Below, piece by piece: positions 1 through 10,437 of a stretch of DNA of 64,000 bases. Where the stretch lies: assembly GCA_009760885.1 (NCBI GenBank), contig CM019691.1, positions 29,930,314-29,994,313 of the forward strand, in the 5' to 3' direction. The notes under the pieces were generated by a model, which did no database searches, was not told the origin of the DNA, and was given only the letters and a program-made list of their open reading frames with translations. How positions within the stretch are numbered: position 1 is the first letter of the stretch; every line of letters begins with the position of its first letter. This DNA comes from Achatina immaculata (Eukaryota > Mollusca > Gastropoda > Stylommatophora > Achatinidae). The position numbers were made by a program, and so were the translations under genes.

Positions 1-1182
1 ATTTGTTGAAGGAAAGGGAACACACAATGCCATTTATGCTTTACGAACACTAACAGAATGAGCTTTAGAAGTACAGAAAGATCTCTACTTATGCTTCATT
101 GATTACACCAAGGCATTTGACAAAGTGAAACATAATGAAATTATTAAAATGCTTGAAGATATCAATATAGACGGCAAAGATCTGAGGATTGTAAAACATC
201 TATACTGGCAGCAAGAAGCAGCAGTTCGAGTTGAAAATAGAATTGGAAAATATCAACCTATAAAACAAGGGGTGCGACGAGGATGTGTACTATCTCCAGA
301 CCTTTTTTCTCTGTATAGCGAGAATATTCTAAGAACAATCATCACAGAACCAGGCATAAAAATTGGAGGATACAATATTAACAACCTTCGGTATGCTGAT
401 GACACAGTACTGATAGCTGAGAACCAACAAGACCTGCAAAATCTCTTGGATAAAGTCTCCAAAGAAAGTGAACAGAAAGGCCTTACTTTGAACATCAAAA
501 AGACAGAGACTATGGTTATATCTAAGAAACAGAATCCACCAGCGTGCAATATTAAATTAAACGGAACTATTCTAAAGCAGGTGCAGAAATTCAAATACTT
601 TGGAGCAGTAATAACTTCAGATGGGAAATGCAGAACAGAAATTAGAAACAGAATAGGCCAAGCAAAGACTGCATTTCAGAGAATGAGAAACATATTAACC
701 AACACTTCCTTATCAATGAATGTTAGAAAAAGAGTCCTAAAATGCTATATTGAACCCATCTTGTTATATGGAAGTGAATCATGGACAATAGGCAAGTCTG
801 CACAAAAATCATTGGAAGCAGCAGAAATGTGGTTTATTAGAAGAATGTTGAAAATCCTTTTGACAGCAAAAATAACTAATGAAGAATGTAGGAGAAGAGC
901 TGGAGAGACAAAAAACCTTGTCAAAAAGATAAGAGAGAGACAATGTACTTTCATAGGACATGCAATGAGAAGAGGGGGCATTGAAAATATTATAACAACA
1001 GGAAAAATAGAAGGAAGAAGATCAAGAGGAAGAGCAAGAGAAATGATACTGGACAGTCTGACGGGATGGTGTGAGAGGAGATCACCAACTGAGCTGATGG
1101 CCTGCATGAAGGATCGCGTACTCTGGAGAAGCATAATAGCCAACTCCAGTCGGCACGGCACATGATGATGATAATGATGTCT
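1..1182 (+). mobile_element. RTE-clade (BovB-like) LINE, 3' end
   Basis: The 3' part of a non-LTR retrotransposon enters from the left edge. Reverse transcriptase coding sequence runs in one frame from base 2 to the stop at 1163-1165. The stop is itself part of a short ATG/TGA trinucleotide tail (about 1163-1179), so there is almost no 3' UTR, as is usual for RTE elements. Other 3' ends with the same terminal motif (RHG followed by a trinucleotide tail) lie near 24.4-24.7 and 30.7-30.9 kb. The 5' part and the endonuclease domain lie outside the window. Confidence 0.88.
125..1165 (+). CDS. Reverse transcriptase (RTE LINE ORF2), C-terminal part
   Basis: RNA-dependent DNA polymerase used for target-primed reverse transcription of the LINE. 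The open frame starts at an internal Met at 125. The same frame continues upstream to base 2, through polymerase motif A ([14 protein letters not shown], about 92-133), and is broken once, by TGA at 59-61. Inside the frame are motif B ([14 protein letters not shown]), motif C with the catalytic pair ([10 protein letters not shown]) and the thumb-like LNIKKTE segment. The remaining 200 residues match the post-polymerase region of BovB-type RTE proteins ([19 protein letters not shown]) and end in RHGT. The 346 residues contain no further stop, so this copy is young compared with the other fragments here. The internal Met is not a real start. The protein is incomplete because the endonuclease and early fingers are outside the window, and it is not host coding sequence. 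Confidence 0.85.
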   Translation: MKHNEIIKMLEDINIDGKDLRIVKHLYWQQEAAVRVENRIGKYQPIKQGVRRGCVLSPDLFSLYSENILRTIITEPGIKIGGYNINNLRYADDTVLIAENQQDLQNLLDKVSKESEQKGLTLNIKKTETMVISKKQNPPACNIKLNGTILKQVQKFKYFGAVITSDGKCRTEIRNRIGQAKTAFQRMRNILTNTSLSMNVRKRVLKCYIEPILLYGSESWTIGKSAQKSLEAAEMWFIRRMLKILLTAKITNEECRRRAGETKNLVKKIRERQCTFIGHAMRRGGIENIITTGKIEGRRSRGRAREMILDSLTGWCERRSPTELMACMKDRVLWRSIIANSSRHGT

Positions 1183-1557
1183 GCCGCTCTAAGTCGGGGT
1201 GTGGCCCCAGAATAATAGCGAGGATATCTTCTCAGTGACAAAGTTTCATATCTATCCTGTCATGGAATAGATTTGTGTAGTAACTGCTACACGTTAGATT
1301 AGGGTTTCATGTCTTAAACGAATAAGAAAAATAAAAACAAGGGCACAGCTCATTTCTGTGCTTAAAATAGGTTAAACAGATTCAGATGACTCTTACCGCC
1401 ACTTTTGGCATAATCATCCACGCCTTTATCATAATCATATTGTATCTGGAAAAAGATCAAGAGGCGATAGTTTTCACGTGTGAACCATTTCTTAGATAAG
1501 TTATATAGGTAGGTTACATGTCAGGTTTTATTTTCATCCTTGGGTCTTTTTTCAAGA

Positions 1558-1620
1558 TTCTTCTTCTTCTTCTTCTTCTCCTTCTTCTTCTTCTTCTCCT
1601 TCTTCTTCTTCTTCTTCTTC
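1558..1620. repeat. (TTC)n microsatellite
   Basis: About 21 TTC units with two CTC interruptions, directly visible. Confidence 0.95.
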
Positions 1621-1737
1621 ACAGTACACTTTCATCACTTCGATTTTATCAAATCATGCCGTAGTTGACTTTATGCTCCCAATTGTTACATATAACAACT
1701 CTTCGCCTTGTAACTCTATACACAGGCAGACCCCGAG

Positions 1738-3299
1738 CAGGGATGTGAACTTTTTTTTTCCCCACAGAAATATCTAGAATTGCCGCAGAATACATCTAGA
1801 ATTATCTAGATTTTAAAAGCATTTATCCAAAAAATATATAGGAAATGTTTTGTCTTTTATTTTTCATGTTTTGTCTTTTATTTTTTATAGGTGAAAAATT
1901 AATATGGAAAATGTTATTGAAAGTGATGCTTATATGTTATTAAGACTAATATGTTGTTAATGCTAATGTGTCGTTAATGTTCCAAAAGACAGTCATCACG
2001 TCTTTTCTGGCGGAGAGAGTTGTTTGTTCACCAAAAAAATGATCATCACCATCAGTTTCAGTATTTGAAGGACACTAGGGCAAGACGATGTAGAAGCTTC
2101 ATCTCTTGCAGAAATTTTTTTTTTCTGATATGCTGCCATTGTTAAGTTGTTCATATAGGTTTTGAAACGTCAGTAGGGAGTCGATAAGTGCCAAAATAAT
2201 GTCTTGATCAGCTGAGTCTGATCATTAAAGAAGTACGAAGAAGTTCCAGCGTCATTTTATTGCAGTTTAACTGTCAACGATATTAGCCTTGTACAGATCA
2301 ACAAGATGGTCACAGTTTACAATAGCACAATGGCAACTGATCCCTCATCAAGACCAGAGGATTCATTATAGGCTTTTATAAAAGTCAAAGATGCTTGAGT
2401 TGTAAAGGGCACTTGCATTTGTGTGTTTTCTTAGGTTTTCCATGTGTTTTCAAATCTTGAGATTTTGTTTTAATGCCATACTTGCAAAACTTACACTGAG
2501 CTTTGGCATCATCCCCAGCAACCGTCATTATCAATTTTCCAAACAGTTCATCATTTAACTATTCTTTTCTAAATTTTTGTTCGTATTTCTTGAATGTTAA
2601 CATTTTCAGAGAGATGTAAGGAAGAAATAATTCCAGTATATTCACACACTTAACACATTTTGGACTGAGATCTATGAAACTGTTGAACACAGTTTCCAGA
2701 ATGTTGGGTTATATCCTAACCAGAATAATTGTGTGGCTCTACTTCACTAATTCGTTTTCTAAAATATTAAGTGTACATATAACATAATGGGCCCAACTAA
2801 AACCGGATGTCTCCTGAAAGTCTGGCATTTAATTAAAGATCACAACAAAACTGACCTCACTAGCAGAGATAACATTCCTCCCATAACCCCCTGACCCTTA
2901 ATTTCTGATCCTTCTTCTGCCATAATTTTATAACAACATCTCTCGCGGAGCTGATATTTTGACTGTCATTCCAAGGGGTGGACAATTCCCAGGCGACTCC
3001 ATTTAGTGGCGTCATTTGTTTCTAACTGTTATTTTATTTAAGACAGCTAACTTCTTCTATTACAAGTGTTGCCAATCTGCAAAACTTTAAAACTGAAACA
3101 TAGATTTTGTATACTGAGAAAGGGGTGACTTTGGAAGATTTGCGCCCCCTCCCCAAAAAGGTACTTTTAACATATTATCTAAAATTATATATATTTAGTT
3201 TTAAAATAGCTAGATTTACAGCTAACATCTAGATGACTATATTTATTATCTAGACAAGACCAAAATTATTTTTAAAAAGTATCTAAATTGGCAACCCTG
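1738..3299 (-). mobile_element. Decayed hAT transposon with BED zinc-finger remnant
   Basis: The left end CAGGGATGTGAAC and the right end TTGGCAACCCTG (reverse complement CAGGGTTGCCAA) form short imperfect inverted repeats of hAT type. They are flanked by 8-bp near-identical duplications, ACCCCGAG (1730-1737) and ACCCTGAG (3300-3307). On the minus strand, about 2408-2580 reads as a degenerate BED-type zinc finger: CKFCKYG, then about a dozen residues to LKTH and KKTHKC. No long open frame survives, so the element is dead. hAT elements transpose by cut and paste and leave 8-bp duplications, which fits. The rest of the interior is AT-rich and not recognisable. Confidence 0.65.
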
Positions 3300-3300
3300 A

Positions 3301-3540
3301 CCCTGAGTTACAAACATCGGTCCTAAGTCCAACCCGTAGTTACAAATGCCGGGCCTACGTCCAACCCGTAGTTACAAATGTCAAGCCTACGTCCAAACTG
3401 TAGTTACAAATGCAGGGCCTACGTCCAACCTGTAATTACAAACATCAGTCCTAAGTCCAACCCGTAGTTATAAATGTCGGGCCAGCGTCCAACCCTTAGT
3501 TACAAATGTCGGGCCTACGTCCAACCCGTAATTACGAACG
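3301..3540. repeat. 32-bp minisatellite
   Basis: About 7.5 imperfect copies of a 32-bp unit beginning CCAACCCGTAGTTACAAATG. The array abuts the right duplication of the hAT element, whose bases partly match the repeat unit. Confidence 0.92.
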
Positions 3541-4741
3541 ACCCACTGAAAGCCTTTTATATTAAATATTGGAGTTAATATACAATGGTTCGTAATAAGA
3601 AACGGGCCCTGCTGTTCGGCGAGCATCTACAGCTGTTCGTTGGTTTCCCTATTTGTGTGTGTGTGTGTGTGGTGTGTTTACACATAGAAACACGCTGTAT
3701 ACTGTATAACTAACATTAGATGCGAGCCGTACCTATCTGTTCCAGATTATGTACAAATTCGACTTACAAACAGATTTAGGAACGGGATTCGTTCGAAACT
3801 CGAGAACTGCGTGTAAGGTTTATTCTTTACGATTCCTTCAAGCATTTTCATCTGTTCTGTTCTAACACCGCCACACACCCCCACCCCACCCCCTTATATT
3901 TCTTTGTTGTTTTTCCCAGCCTGCACAGGAAACGAACCTGCTTTCATTCATTTCCTGCGGATCTCTTCATTGTTTGGTAATATGGAGATTCTTTGGTCAT
4001 ACATTTTCTTGTGTGTCTATATAATTTATTACTCTCTTGTGTTATTTTATAAGTAAGAATTTCTTCAGCTTTTTAAAAAGTTTGTTGTCCTTTTTTTTTT
4101 TTCTTTAAGCATCCCATGAGCTGAAGCGATGTCTGTACATATCATCATCATGATGCTGCGATCTCCCTGGATATAGTTGGCTGCAGTGGTTCATCCTAAT
4201 TATCCTGTCGTATATTTTTTAACATTATACCCAGTCGAGCTGACTCCAGCCCCCTCCTCCTTCCCGCTTTCTCTCTCTCTCTCTCTCTCTCTCTAATTTT
4301 ATCCTCAAATCTGTATCGTTATCCTCCTCGTTGTCTTGAGTCTTGTATTTGCAAGATATAAACGTTGTCATTGTTTTAACTAGAAATGAAGATCATAAAT
4401 ACGTTATTCTCTGTCACCGCTGGTTACATGTCACTTTTAACGTACTAAACTGCAGGTGAACGCATGTACTGTTCGCATTTACGTTCAATGCGGTCAGGGA
4501 CTCCAACGCAAGTCACGCTGATAAAAAGCCGTAACCAAACAGTCAAACACTAGGGCATGATGTCTTCAGGTCATCAGCGAAACAAATAAACCTCCCGAAA
4601 ATCTTGCGGTTTTTTTCTTTCTTTTCCCAAGGTTGACTAAATAGCAGTGTAGGCTAGTAAAGGAGATCACAAGATGACACCTACTGAAGATCATAAGTTC
4701 TATACTATATCTTGTTTGAGTTCACTGGCTGTGGTCTGCAC
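3541..4741. other. No gene seen; short simple repeats
   Basis: Contains a GT run (about 3653-3672), a C-rich stretch near 3870-3895 and a TC run (about 4263-4294). I see no convincing coding sequence. Confidence 0.6.
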
Positions 4742-4973
4742 CAACGGTTCCCAAACGTGTGGCCTGCGAGGGATATATGGTGCTCCGCATAGCGGGTCTG
4801 TTTTATACAGAATAATGGAAATGTGTGTAGGTTTTTTTTTAGTTCTAAACCTAGTGGCCCAGGGTTGAGTTTGGGGGTGGGGGTATAAATGTATCAGGCT
4901 CCCGCGAACTTTCAATGTCTTCATGGGCCTGCGGTCCAGAACATAAAAAAAAAATACAGGTTGGGAACCACTG
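4742..4973. mobile_element. hAT-like MITE
   Basis: A 232-bp non-coding block bounded by CAACGGTTCCCAAAC at the left and TTGGGAACCACTG at the right (reverse complement CAGTGGTTCCCAA). These are the terminal sequences typical of non-autonomous hAT elements. The interior has GTGGCCTGCGAGG and GGGCCTGCGGTCC near the two ends, extending the inverted similarity. No clear 8-bp duplication is seen. Confidence 0.6.
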
Positions 4974-5562
4974 TAATAGATAATTTACTTAGCTACATCA
5001 GCTGATGAATCGATTAGACCGTAGAAAGCAGTTTTTTAATCTGTCATCCACTGGCGTGGAAGTAATTTCCAGACCTCTAATGTGAAATATTATAAAGTGA
5101 ATCATTCTAAAGTGAATCAAATGATGTATTGTGCAGTCGTGGGCTATTATCTTTTTGTTTTCTTCAGTGAGTCGTAAAGAGAAGAGAACCTTTATTAAAA
5201 GTTTCTATCATTTTAAAAAAGTATTCTTCAAGTTCTGATATACTTATTTATGAATATTTAGTAAGAACTGTGAAATATACGTTTTACTTTATGAGACAGT
5301 TGCGTGAGAGGAACAGTTAATTTGTGTTTATCCATTTCATCAGCATTTATGAAGGAAGTTAATACCTACCTCGCTGTCATATCAAGTTATTTACAATTTC
5401 ATTTGCTAAGCTTTGTTTGAGTCAGGGTTGTTTTTTTTTCCTCCTCTCTTTTCATTTTCTTTGTATTCTGACATCCGTGTGAAAATTATGTGAAAATAGT
5501 TTAATTAATATGTGAATTGATAGCTAATGTGAATTATTTGTTCAGCTGATAGTAAGAACACT
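4974..5562. other. No gene seen
   Basis: AT-rich sequence with no recognisable coding, RNA or transposon features. Confidence 0.6.
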
Positions 5563-5639
5563 TATCTTTAAAATAAGCCACTAGTTCTGAGAACAACAGA
5601 CTCTGTTGTTCTCAGAACTAGTGGCTTATTTTAAAGATA
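5563..5639. repeat. 38-bp-arm palindrome, 1-nt centre
   Basis: Bases 5563-5600 are the exact reverse complement of 5602-5639, with a single C at 5601 between them. The apex sequence CAACAGACTCTGTTGTT recurs as a direct copy at about 5645-5661. Confidence 0.95.
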
Positions 5640-5718
5640 GATTTCAACAGACTCTGTTGTTAAAAGAAACATTTTTTAAGACCCTGAGAATACAAACACG
5701 GCGGATTTTTTTTTTATA

Positions 5719-5945
5719 AATAAGTCACTTATCATAAGAATAACAAGCATTTTATTTTTTTTTAAAGTCACTTATCATAAGAATAGCAAACGTTTATACA
5801 CGTTTATTTATAATTATTATTATTTAAAACAAAACTATTTAGTAAGTCACTTACTATAAAAATAACAAACTGCGTATTTTAAAGTCACTTATCCTAAGAA
5901 TAACAAACCTAAAGAATAACATTTTTAAAAGTAATTCACTTGCTC
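5719..5945. repeat. Degenerate tandem repeat with AAGTCACTTATC core
   Basis: Four to five spaced copies of AAGTCACTTATCATAAGAAT followed by AACAA, separated by variable T-rich stretches. The core is the reverse complement of the GATAAGTGACT core repeated at 43.85-43.95 kb. Confidence 0.8.
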
Positions 5946-6324
5946 TAGGAAGTCTTTGACGCAATATGAAAAAAAATGTCTCAGATGTCCTGAAGGCATT
6001 TATTATGATTTAAAATCAACAGTAACATTAAAAGTATTTATCAGGTGGGGCGGATTGCGCCATTTTAACTGTAAGGATTAGTTTAAAATCGTTTGTCAGA
6101 GTCATTGCCAGATTACAGGGGCAGGTATTCGCCCACGTAAAATGTTGTTTGACAAAGTTTCATTTGCTCGAGCGTGTTCTAATGAAAATAACACCTTTAG
6201 ATAAGTGTGCACAGAGTGTGTTGTTTTTGGAGCCAGTTCGTGATAAGATTTAAAAAAAAAAAGGGGGGGGGGGTAGATTTAGCCGAATTGATAGGTGGGC
6301 GGCAGGACCAGCCGGGGTATCGCT

Positions 6325-6700
6325 CTGGCGCCTAGAGGGTTCCCTTGTGTTGTAAGGGTTAGCCCGGAGAGTTTTGTTCTAAGAGTGGGGGCCGGAGGGT
6401 TTCCCTGTGTTTTAAGAGTGAGTCTGGAGGGTTTTCATTTTAAAGATAGGCCTGGAGGTTTCCCATGTATTTTAAGGGTAGGCTTGAAGGATTTCCATTT
6501 TTAAGAATGGGCCCGGAGGTTTTTCCCTGCATTTTAAGGGTGGGCTGAATGGTTTACCAGTGTTTTAAGGATGGGCCTGGAAGGTTTCCCAGTGTTTTAA
6601 GGATGGGCCTGGAGGGTTTCCCAGTGTTTTAAGGATGGGCCTGGATGGTTCCCTGTATTTTAAGAGTGAGTCCGGATGGGATTCCACTCTTTTAAGAGGC
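6325..6700. repeat. 32-bp minisatellite (GGGCCTGGAGGGTTTCCC unit)
   Basis: About 11 copies of a 32-bp unit, nearly identical at 6560-6650 and decaying outward. A lone unit-like sequence (GAGGGTTCTCCTTGTTTTAC) occurs at about 17638-17657. A poly-A/poly-G run (about 6250-6272) sits just to the left. Confidence 0.9.
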
Positions 6701-6750
6701 CTGAGTAGTCAGTAGGGTAAATGCGAAAGGAGGATTTTGTGGGGTGAGGG

Positions 6751-6951
6751 TTATAAGTAATAGTTTTGCACCACCTTAACAAAGTTCCTGTCAGAGGCCC
6801 TGGTAAATAGTCTCTCTGAGTGGGCCCGCATCCCGCCCGTCACCTTCATTACGTCCAGGTTCTGGCAGATGTTGCGGAGCACGTGCGCTGTGCTGAGATC
6901 AGCCTTCACGAGACGGAGTGCACCGACTTGCCCACCATGCAGTGATAACAA
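6751..6951 (-). CDS. Short GC-rich reading frame, possible host exon (unidentified)
   Basis: A 66-residue minus-strand frame, at its most protein-like from about 6925 down to 6770 (ADLSTAHVLRNICQNLDVMK, then KVTGGMRAHSERLFTRASDR). It stands out from AT-rich flanks because about three quarters of its codons end in G or C (for example CAC GTG CTC CGC AAC ATC TGC CAG AAC CTG GAC). That suggests a conserved exon or an exon-derived pseudogene rather than a chance frame. I do not recognise the family. The Met at the 5' end is probably not a true start. Splice sites are unclear: a GGGCAAG acceptor and an AAG/GTGGTG donor are possible but weak. No neighbouring exon was found. Confidence 0.3.
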   Translation of the reverse strand: MLSLHGGQVGALRLVKADLSTAHVLRNICQNLDVMKVTGGMRAHSERLFTRASDRNFVKVVQNYYL

Positions 6952-7459
6952 TCATTTTAAAACAGTTCAACTATTTTTTTTTGGTTTTAAATTCCAGGAT
7001 AAGACTGGCGCAAGCTGAGTATTTCATATTATTAGAACTGCACGGAAATATGCGGCGATATCTCTTCTGAAATGAATCACTCTCTTTAAAACGTGGAAGC
7101 TAAGCGTGCAGGAAGATCTGATGATTTTAGGTTCCAAACAAAATAAGACGGCGTGTAAGGAAGAGATAGATTGTTTCGTCTGTTAATTTCTTCGAAAGAA
7201 TACGACCATGCCACGCGCTTTAAACACGGGTTTCACGTCCAGGCAGCGCGGGTTGGATCACAATGTGGTGCATGTTTTTTTGCTTTCTCTGTATCTCTAG
7301 GGAGTCGGAAAACGCTGCCTACATACATCGTAGGACTGATGTAGGTATGCGGCCATTTATCCGTCCACTTGGAAATACCACCTACCCCCGGGGACAGTGT
7401 TAAACCAGTTCAAATTTTGCTTTGTTTTGTTATGACCGAGTATCTTTGAAGCCGGAAAA
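6952..7459. other. No gene seen
   Basis: Unremarkable sequence. A pyrimidine tract ending in AG near 7300 looks like a splice acceptor on the plus strand, but nothing protein-like follows it. Confidence 0.5.
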
Positions 7460-7461
7460 TA

Positions 7462-8984
7462 TACTCACGGAAAAAAGTAAGTGTGCAGTGCTTTAAAAAG
7501 CACCATGAACGTGCATAGGTGATGACTGAAATAAAATTTGGCACACATTATGTTTGATTATCCAATAACAGATAAAATGATACCTTTCAGGCCAATCCCA
7601 TGTCACAAAAAAGTTAAAAAAAGCACACCTAATGTGGCTCACCACCCCAAGAATAGAAAATCAAGGTTTCAATATCGTTTGTGTCCTCCACGGGCAGTTA
7701 TCACTGCTTGACACCGCCTTCTCATCGAACCAATGACACGTTGTATCAGTTGTTGAGACATGTTATTCCATTCTTCTTGAAACGCATGGGCTAATTCTTG
7801 GTGGTTTCCAGGACGATTGTGTCGTCTTCGCAACCTGCGGTCCAGTTCATCCCAAATGTGCTCGATAGGTGACAGGTCCGGTGAAACTGTTGGCCATGGC
7901 AAGACAGTAATTGATGTTGTTGAAAGTAGTCCCTGACCACACGTGCGACATGTGGACGAGCGTTATCCTGCTGTAGTATCAGATCTTGTCCATTAGCATC
8001 CAGAAAAGGCATTACGTAGCGTGTAATGTTTTCGTCCCTATATCGTAAACCTGTAAGGTTGCCATTGAGGAAGACTAGGTTTGTTCGGCCAGCATAGAAA
8101 ATTCCTCCCCAAACCATTACACTGCCTCCACTTCTCCTATCCACCTCTAGCACACAGTTATTCGCAAAGTGTTCTCCTCTTCGCCTGTACACTAAAGCAC
8201 GCCCATCATGGCCTTGCAGACAGAATCTGGACTCATCAGTGAATAGGATCCGTCTCCATTCATGATAAGGCCATGCCACATGGTGCCTGGCCCAGTTCAA
8301 GCGGATTTGTCTGTGGCGAACTGTCAGTACTGGTCTAACTGCAGGCCTATGAGGTAAGAGATTTACCTCTCTGAGTCTGTTCCTCACTGTCCTGCCCGAC
8401 ACACGTCTTACACCTGGAATGTTGCAGGCAGTCCATGTTGCCTGGAGAAACCTGTTACGAAGGTGCATGAGGTGGATGTAGCAGTCTTGTGCAAGGGTGG
8501 TAACTCATGGTCTGCCGCTTCTATGGCGGTCAGCAACGGAACCATTTTGGTTAAAACGACTTTGAAGGCGTGATATTGTGTTTCTGTGAACATTAAAATA
8601 TTGAGATACTGCTGCTACTGTTGATCCAGCAATTAACACCCTTACAGCTATTTCTCGCTGATGTTCATTCAATCTTGGCATGATGAAAAAAGATGTTTAT
8701 GTTGGAATTCCACTACTCCTTTCTTCAGCGATTACGTGAAGAGATCTCTGAGAATAGAATTACACACTTACCCTAATTTTATCCGTGGTCAGTATCATGG
8801 ATCACGCACGTGATTTCACTGGAGCTGTGGTTATCTCCTCATGAATAGTGCGATCAACTTCGAGCAGCACGGGGAAGTAGACAACACTCAGACAAAACTT
8901 CGTGCCAAATCTGATTTCATTTCGCTCATGACAACGTGATTGATAAGCTTGACACTACTGCACACTTACTTTTTTCCGTGAGTA
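7462..8984 (-). mobile_element. Tc1-like transposon, complete but inactive
   Basis: A 1523-bp element whose two ends are exact inverted copies over about 28-30 bp (7460-7489 and 8957-8986, beginning TACTCACGGAAAAAAGTAAG). It is flanked by TA on each side, the duplication expected for the Tc1/mariner superfamily. It holds a single transposase frame on the minus strand. The ends are intact, so the element might still be mobilised in trans. Confidence 0.93.
7669..8681 (-). pseudogene. Tc1-like transposase, frameshifted
   Basis: DDE transposase that would cut and rejoin the 7462-8984 element at TA sites. The start is the ATG at 8679-8681, followed by MPRLNEHQREIAVRVL and a helix-turn-helix region (VAAVSQYFNVHRNTISR). 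The catalytic D, D and E lie in FTDESRF, QQDNARPH and SPIEHIWDELDRR. A GGSVMVWGGIFY segment, conserved in the family, is present. The total length, about 337 codons, is normal for Tc1. The frame is broken at least twice: near 8470-8570, after the ISR motif, and near 7898-7910, between QQHQ and LPWPTVSPDLSP. All three catalytic residues survive, so inactivation looks recent. The frame ends at 7669. Confidence 0.9.
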
Positions 8985-9135
8985 TACGTACCTGCAAAAC
9001 CAGGCTTTCGCGGAAAGCTCACTTGTACGCATGTTTACATGTGTACTTCTTTTTTATATTTGTCTGACGATGGTGGTGGCTATGTGGACTGGCGTGATGC
9101 CACAATTACAACGACCGCAGCACACTGTTAGTCTA

Positions 9136-9715
9136 CTTAGATAGGTATTTCACGTTGTTGACTCTATTACTCCACATAGATAGGTATTTCACGTTGTTGA
9201 CTCTGTTACTCCACATAGATAGGTATTTCACGTTGTTGACTCTATTACTCCACATAGATAGGTATTTCACGTTGTTGACTCTGTTACTCCACATAGATAG
9301 GTATTTCACGTTGTTGACTCTATTACTCCACATAGATAGGTATTTCACGTTGTTGACTCTGTTACTCCACATAGATAGGTATTTCACGTTGTTGACTCTA
9401 TTACTCCACATAGATAGGTACTTCACGTTGTTGACTCTATTACTCCACATAGATAGGTACTTCACGTTGTTGACTCTGTTACTCCATATAGATAGGTATT
9501 TCACGTTGTTGACTCTGTTACTCCACATAGATAGGTATTTCACGTTGTTGACTCTATTACTCCACATAGATAGGTATTTCACGTTGTTGACTCTATTACT
9601 CCACATAGATAGGTACTTCACGTTGTTGACTCTGTTACTCCATATAAATAAGTACTTCATGTTACTGACTGTTACTCCACATAGACAGGTACTTCACGTT
9701 GTTGACTCTGGTGAG
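9136..9715. repeat. 39-bp minisatellite with higher-order structure
   Basis: About 15 copies of a 39-bp unit (TAGGTATTTCACGTTGTTGA, then CTCTRTTACTCCACATAGA). Because 39 is a multiple of 3, both strands show long open frames of 13-residue repeats; these are not genes. The variable base in CTCTATTACT versus CTCTGTTACT alternates over the first seven units. Confidence 0.97.
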
Positions 9716-10437
9716 ATAGGAACGACCTCTGCAAATATGGATGACGGAATCTAGGAAGACCAGTGTATAATTTCATCTCTCAGCACATTCTAATGACGAG
9801 CATAACCTCTTATTAAAAAACGTCCACACTCTAACTCGGTCGTCTCTCCTACCGAAAATCTCGCCAAGACTTAAAGTATAGTTCGGCTGTTGGTCACATG
9901 ACCATAAGCCATGTGACATTAAGCCTCTTCCCTCCCCCCCCCATGTGTATTGATGCAAGCATGATTAAGCTACGACAGACCAGTAGCCTAAAAAGCAGTG
10001 TTATACAACGTTGTCTGTGTGTGAATAAACAAAGAGTAGAAATTCAGGTAAAAGTCACACATAGAGAGCAGATGCAAGATAGGAAAATAAAAAAAAAAGA
10101 CTCTTTAACCAAGTCCGAAGTTTCTTTCTCTGTTTTGTCTTTTCCATATTCTTTTGTCTTATTCATTTTCATGGATATTTTTTGTTATTTATTTTCCTAA
10201 TGTTATAGGAAACTCTCGATGGCAAAAAGCGAAACCAGTCATCAAAGACGGCACATCTTCCTCCTCATCCTCACTTTCTCATAATCTTCCAGTTCTCAAG
10301 GGAAATGTTTTCGCATAAGACATGGTTCCCCACTCCCTAGGCCCAACTTCGAAATATGGGCAGGGAATGAGGTTCAGTTGTTATTTGTTTTCCCAAGTTT
10401 TTCCCAGCTTCCCCCCCCCCCCCTTTTCCCATACAAA
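9716..10437. other. No gene seen
   Basis: No convincing feature. A C-run lies at about 9924-9932 and another at about 10411-10422. Confidence 0.5.

Noticed and set aside
253..594. Minus-strand frame of 113 codons (and 745-1161 minus)
   Set aside because: Antisense shadows of the reverse transcriptase frame.
6295..6504. 69-codon frame
   Set aside because: Lies in the 32-bp satellite; periodic sequence only.
7270..7340. Splice acceptor-like pyrimidine tract and mini-exon
   Set aside because: No coding potential and no partner exon; such tracts are common by chance.
9136..9754. Long open frames on both strands (175 and 199 codons)
   Set aside because: Generated by a stop-free 39-bp repeat; 13-residue periodic, no start context or domain.
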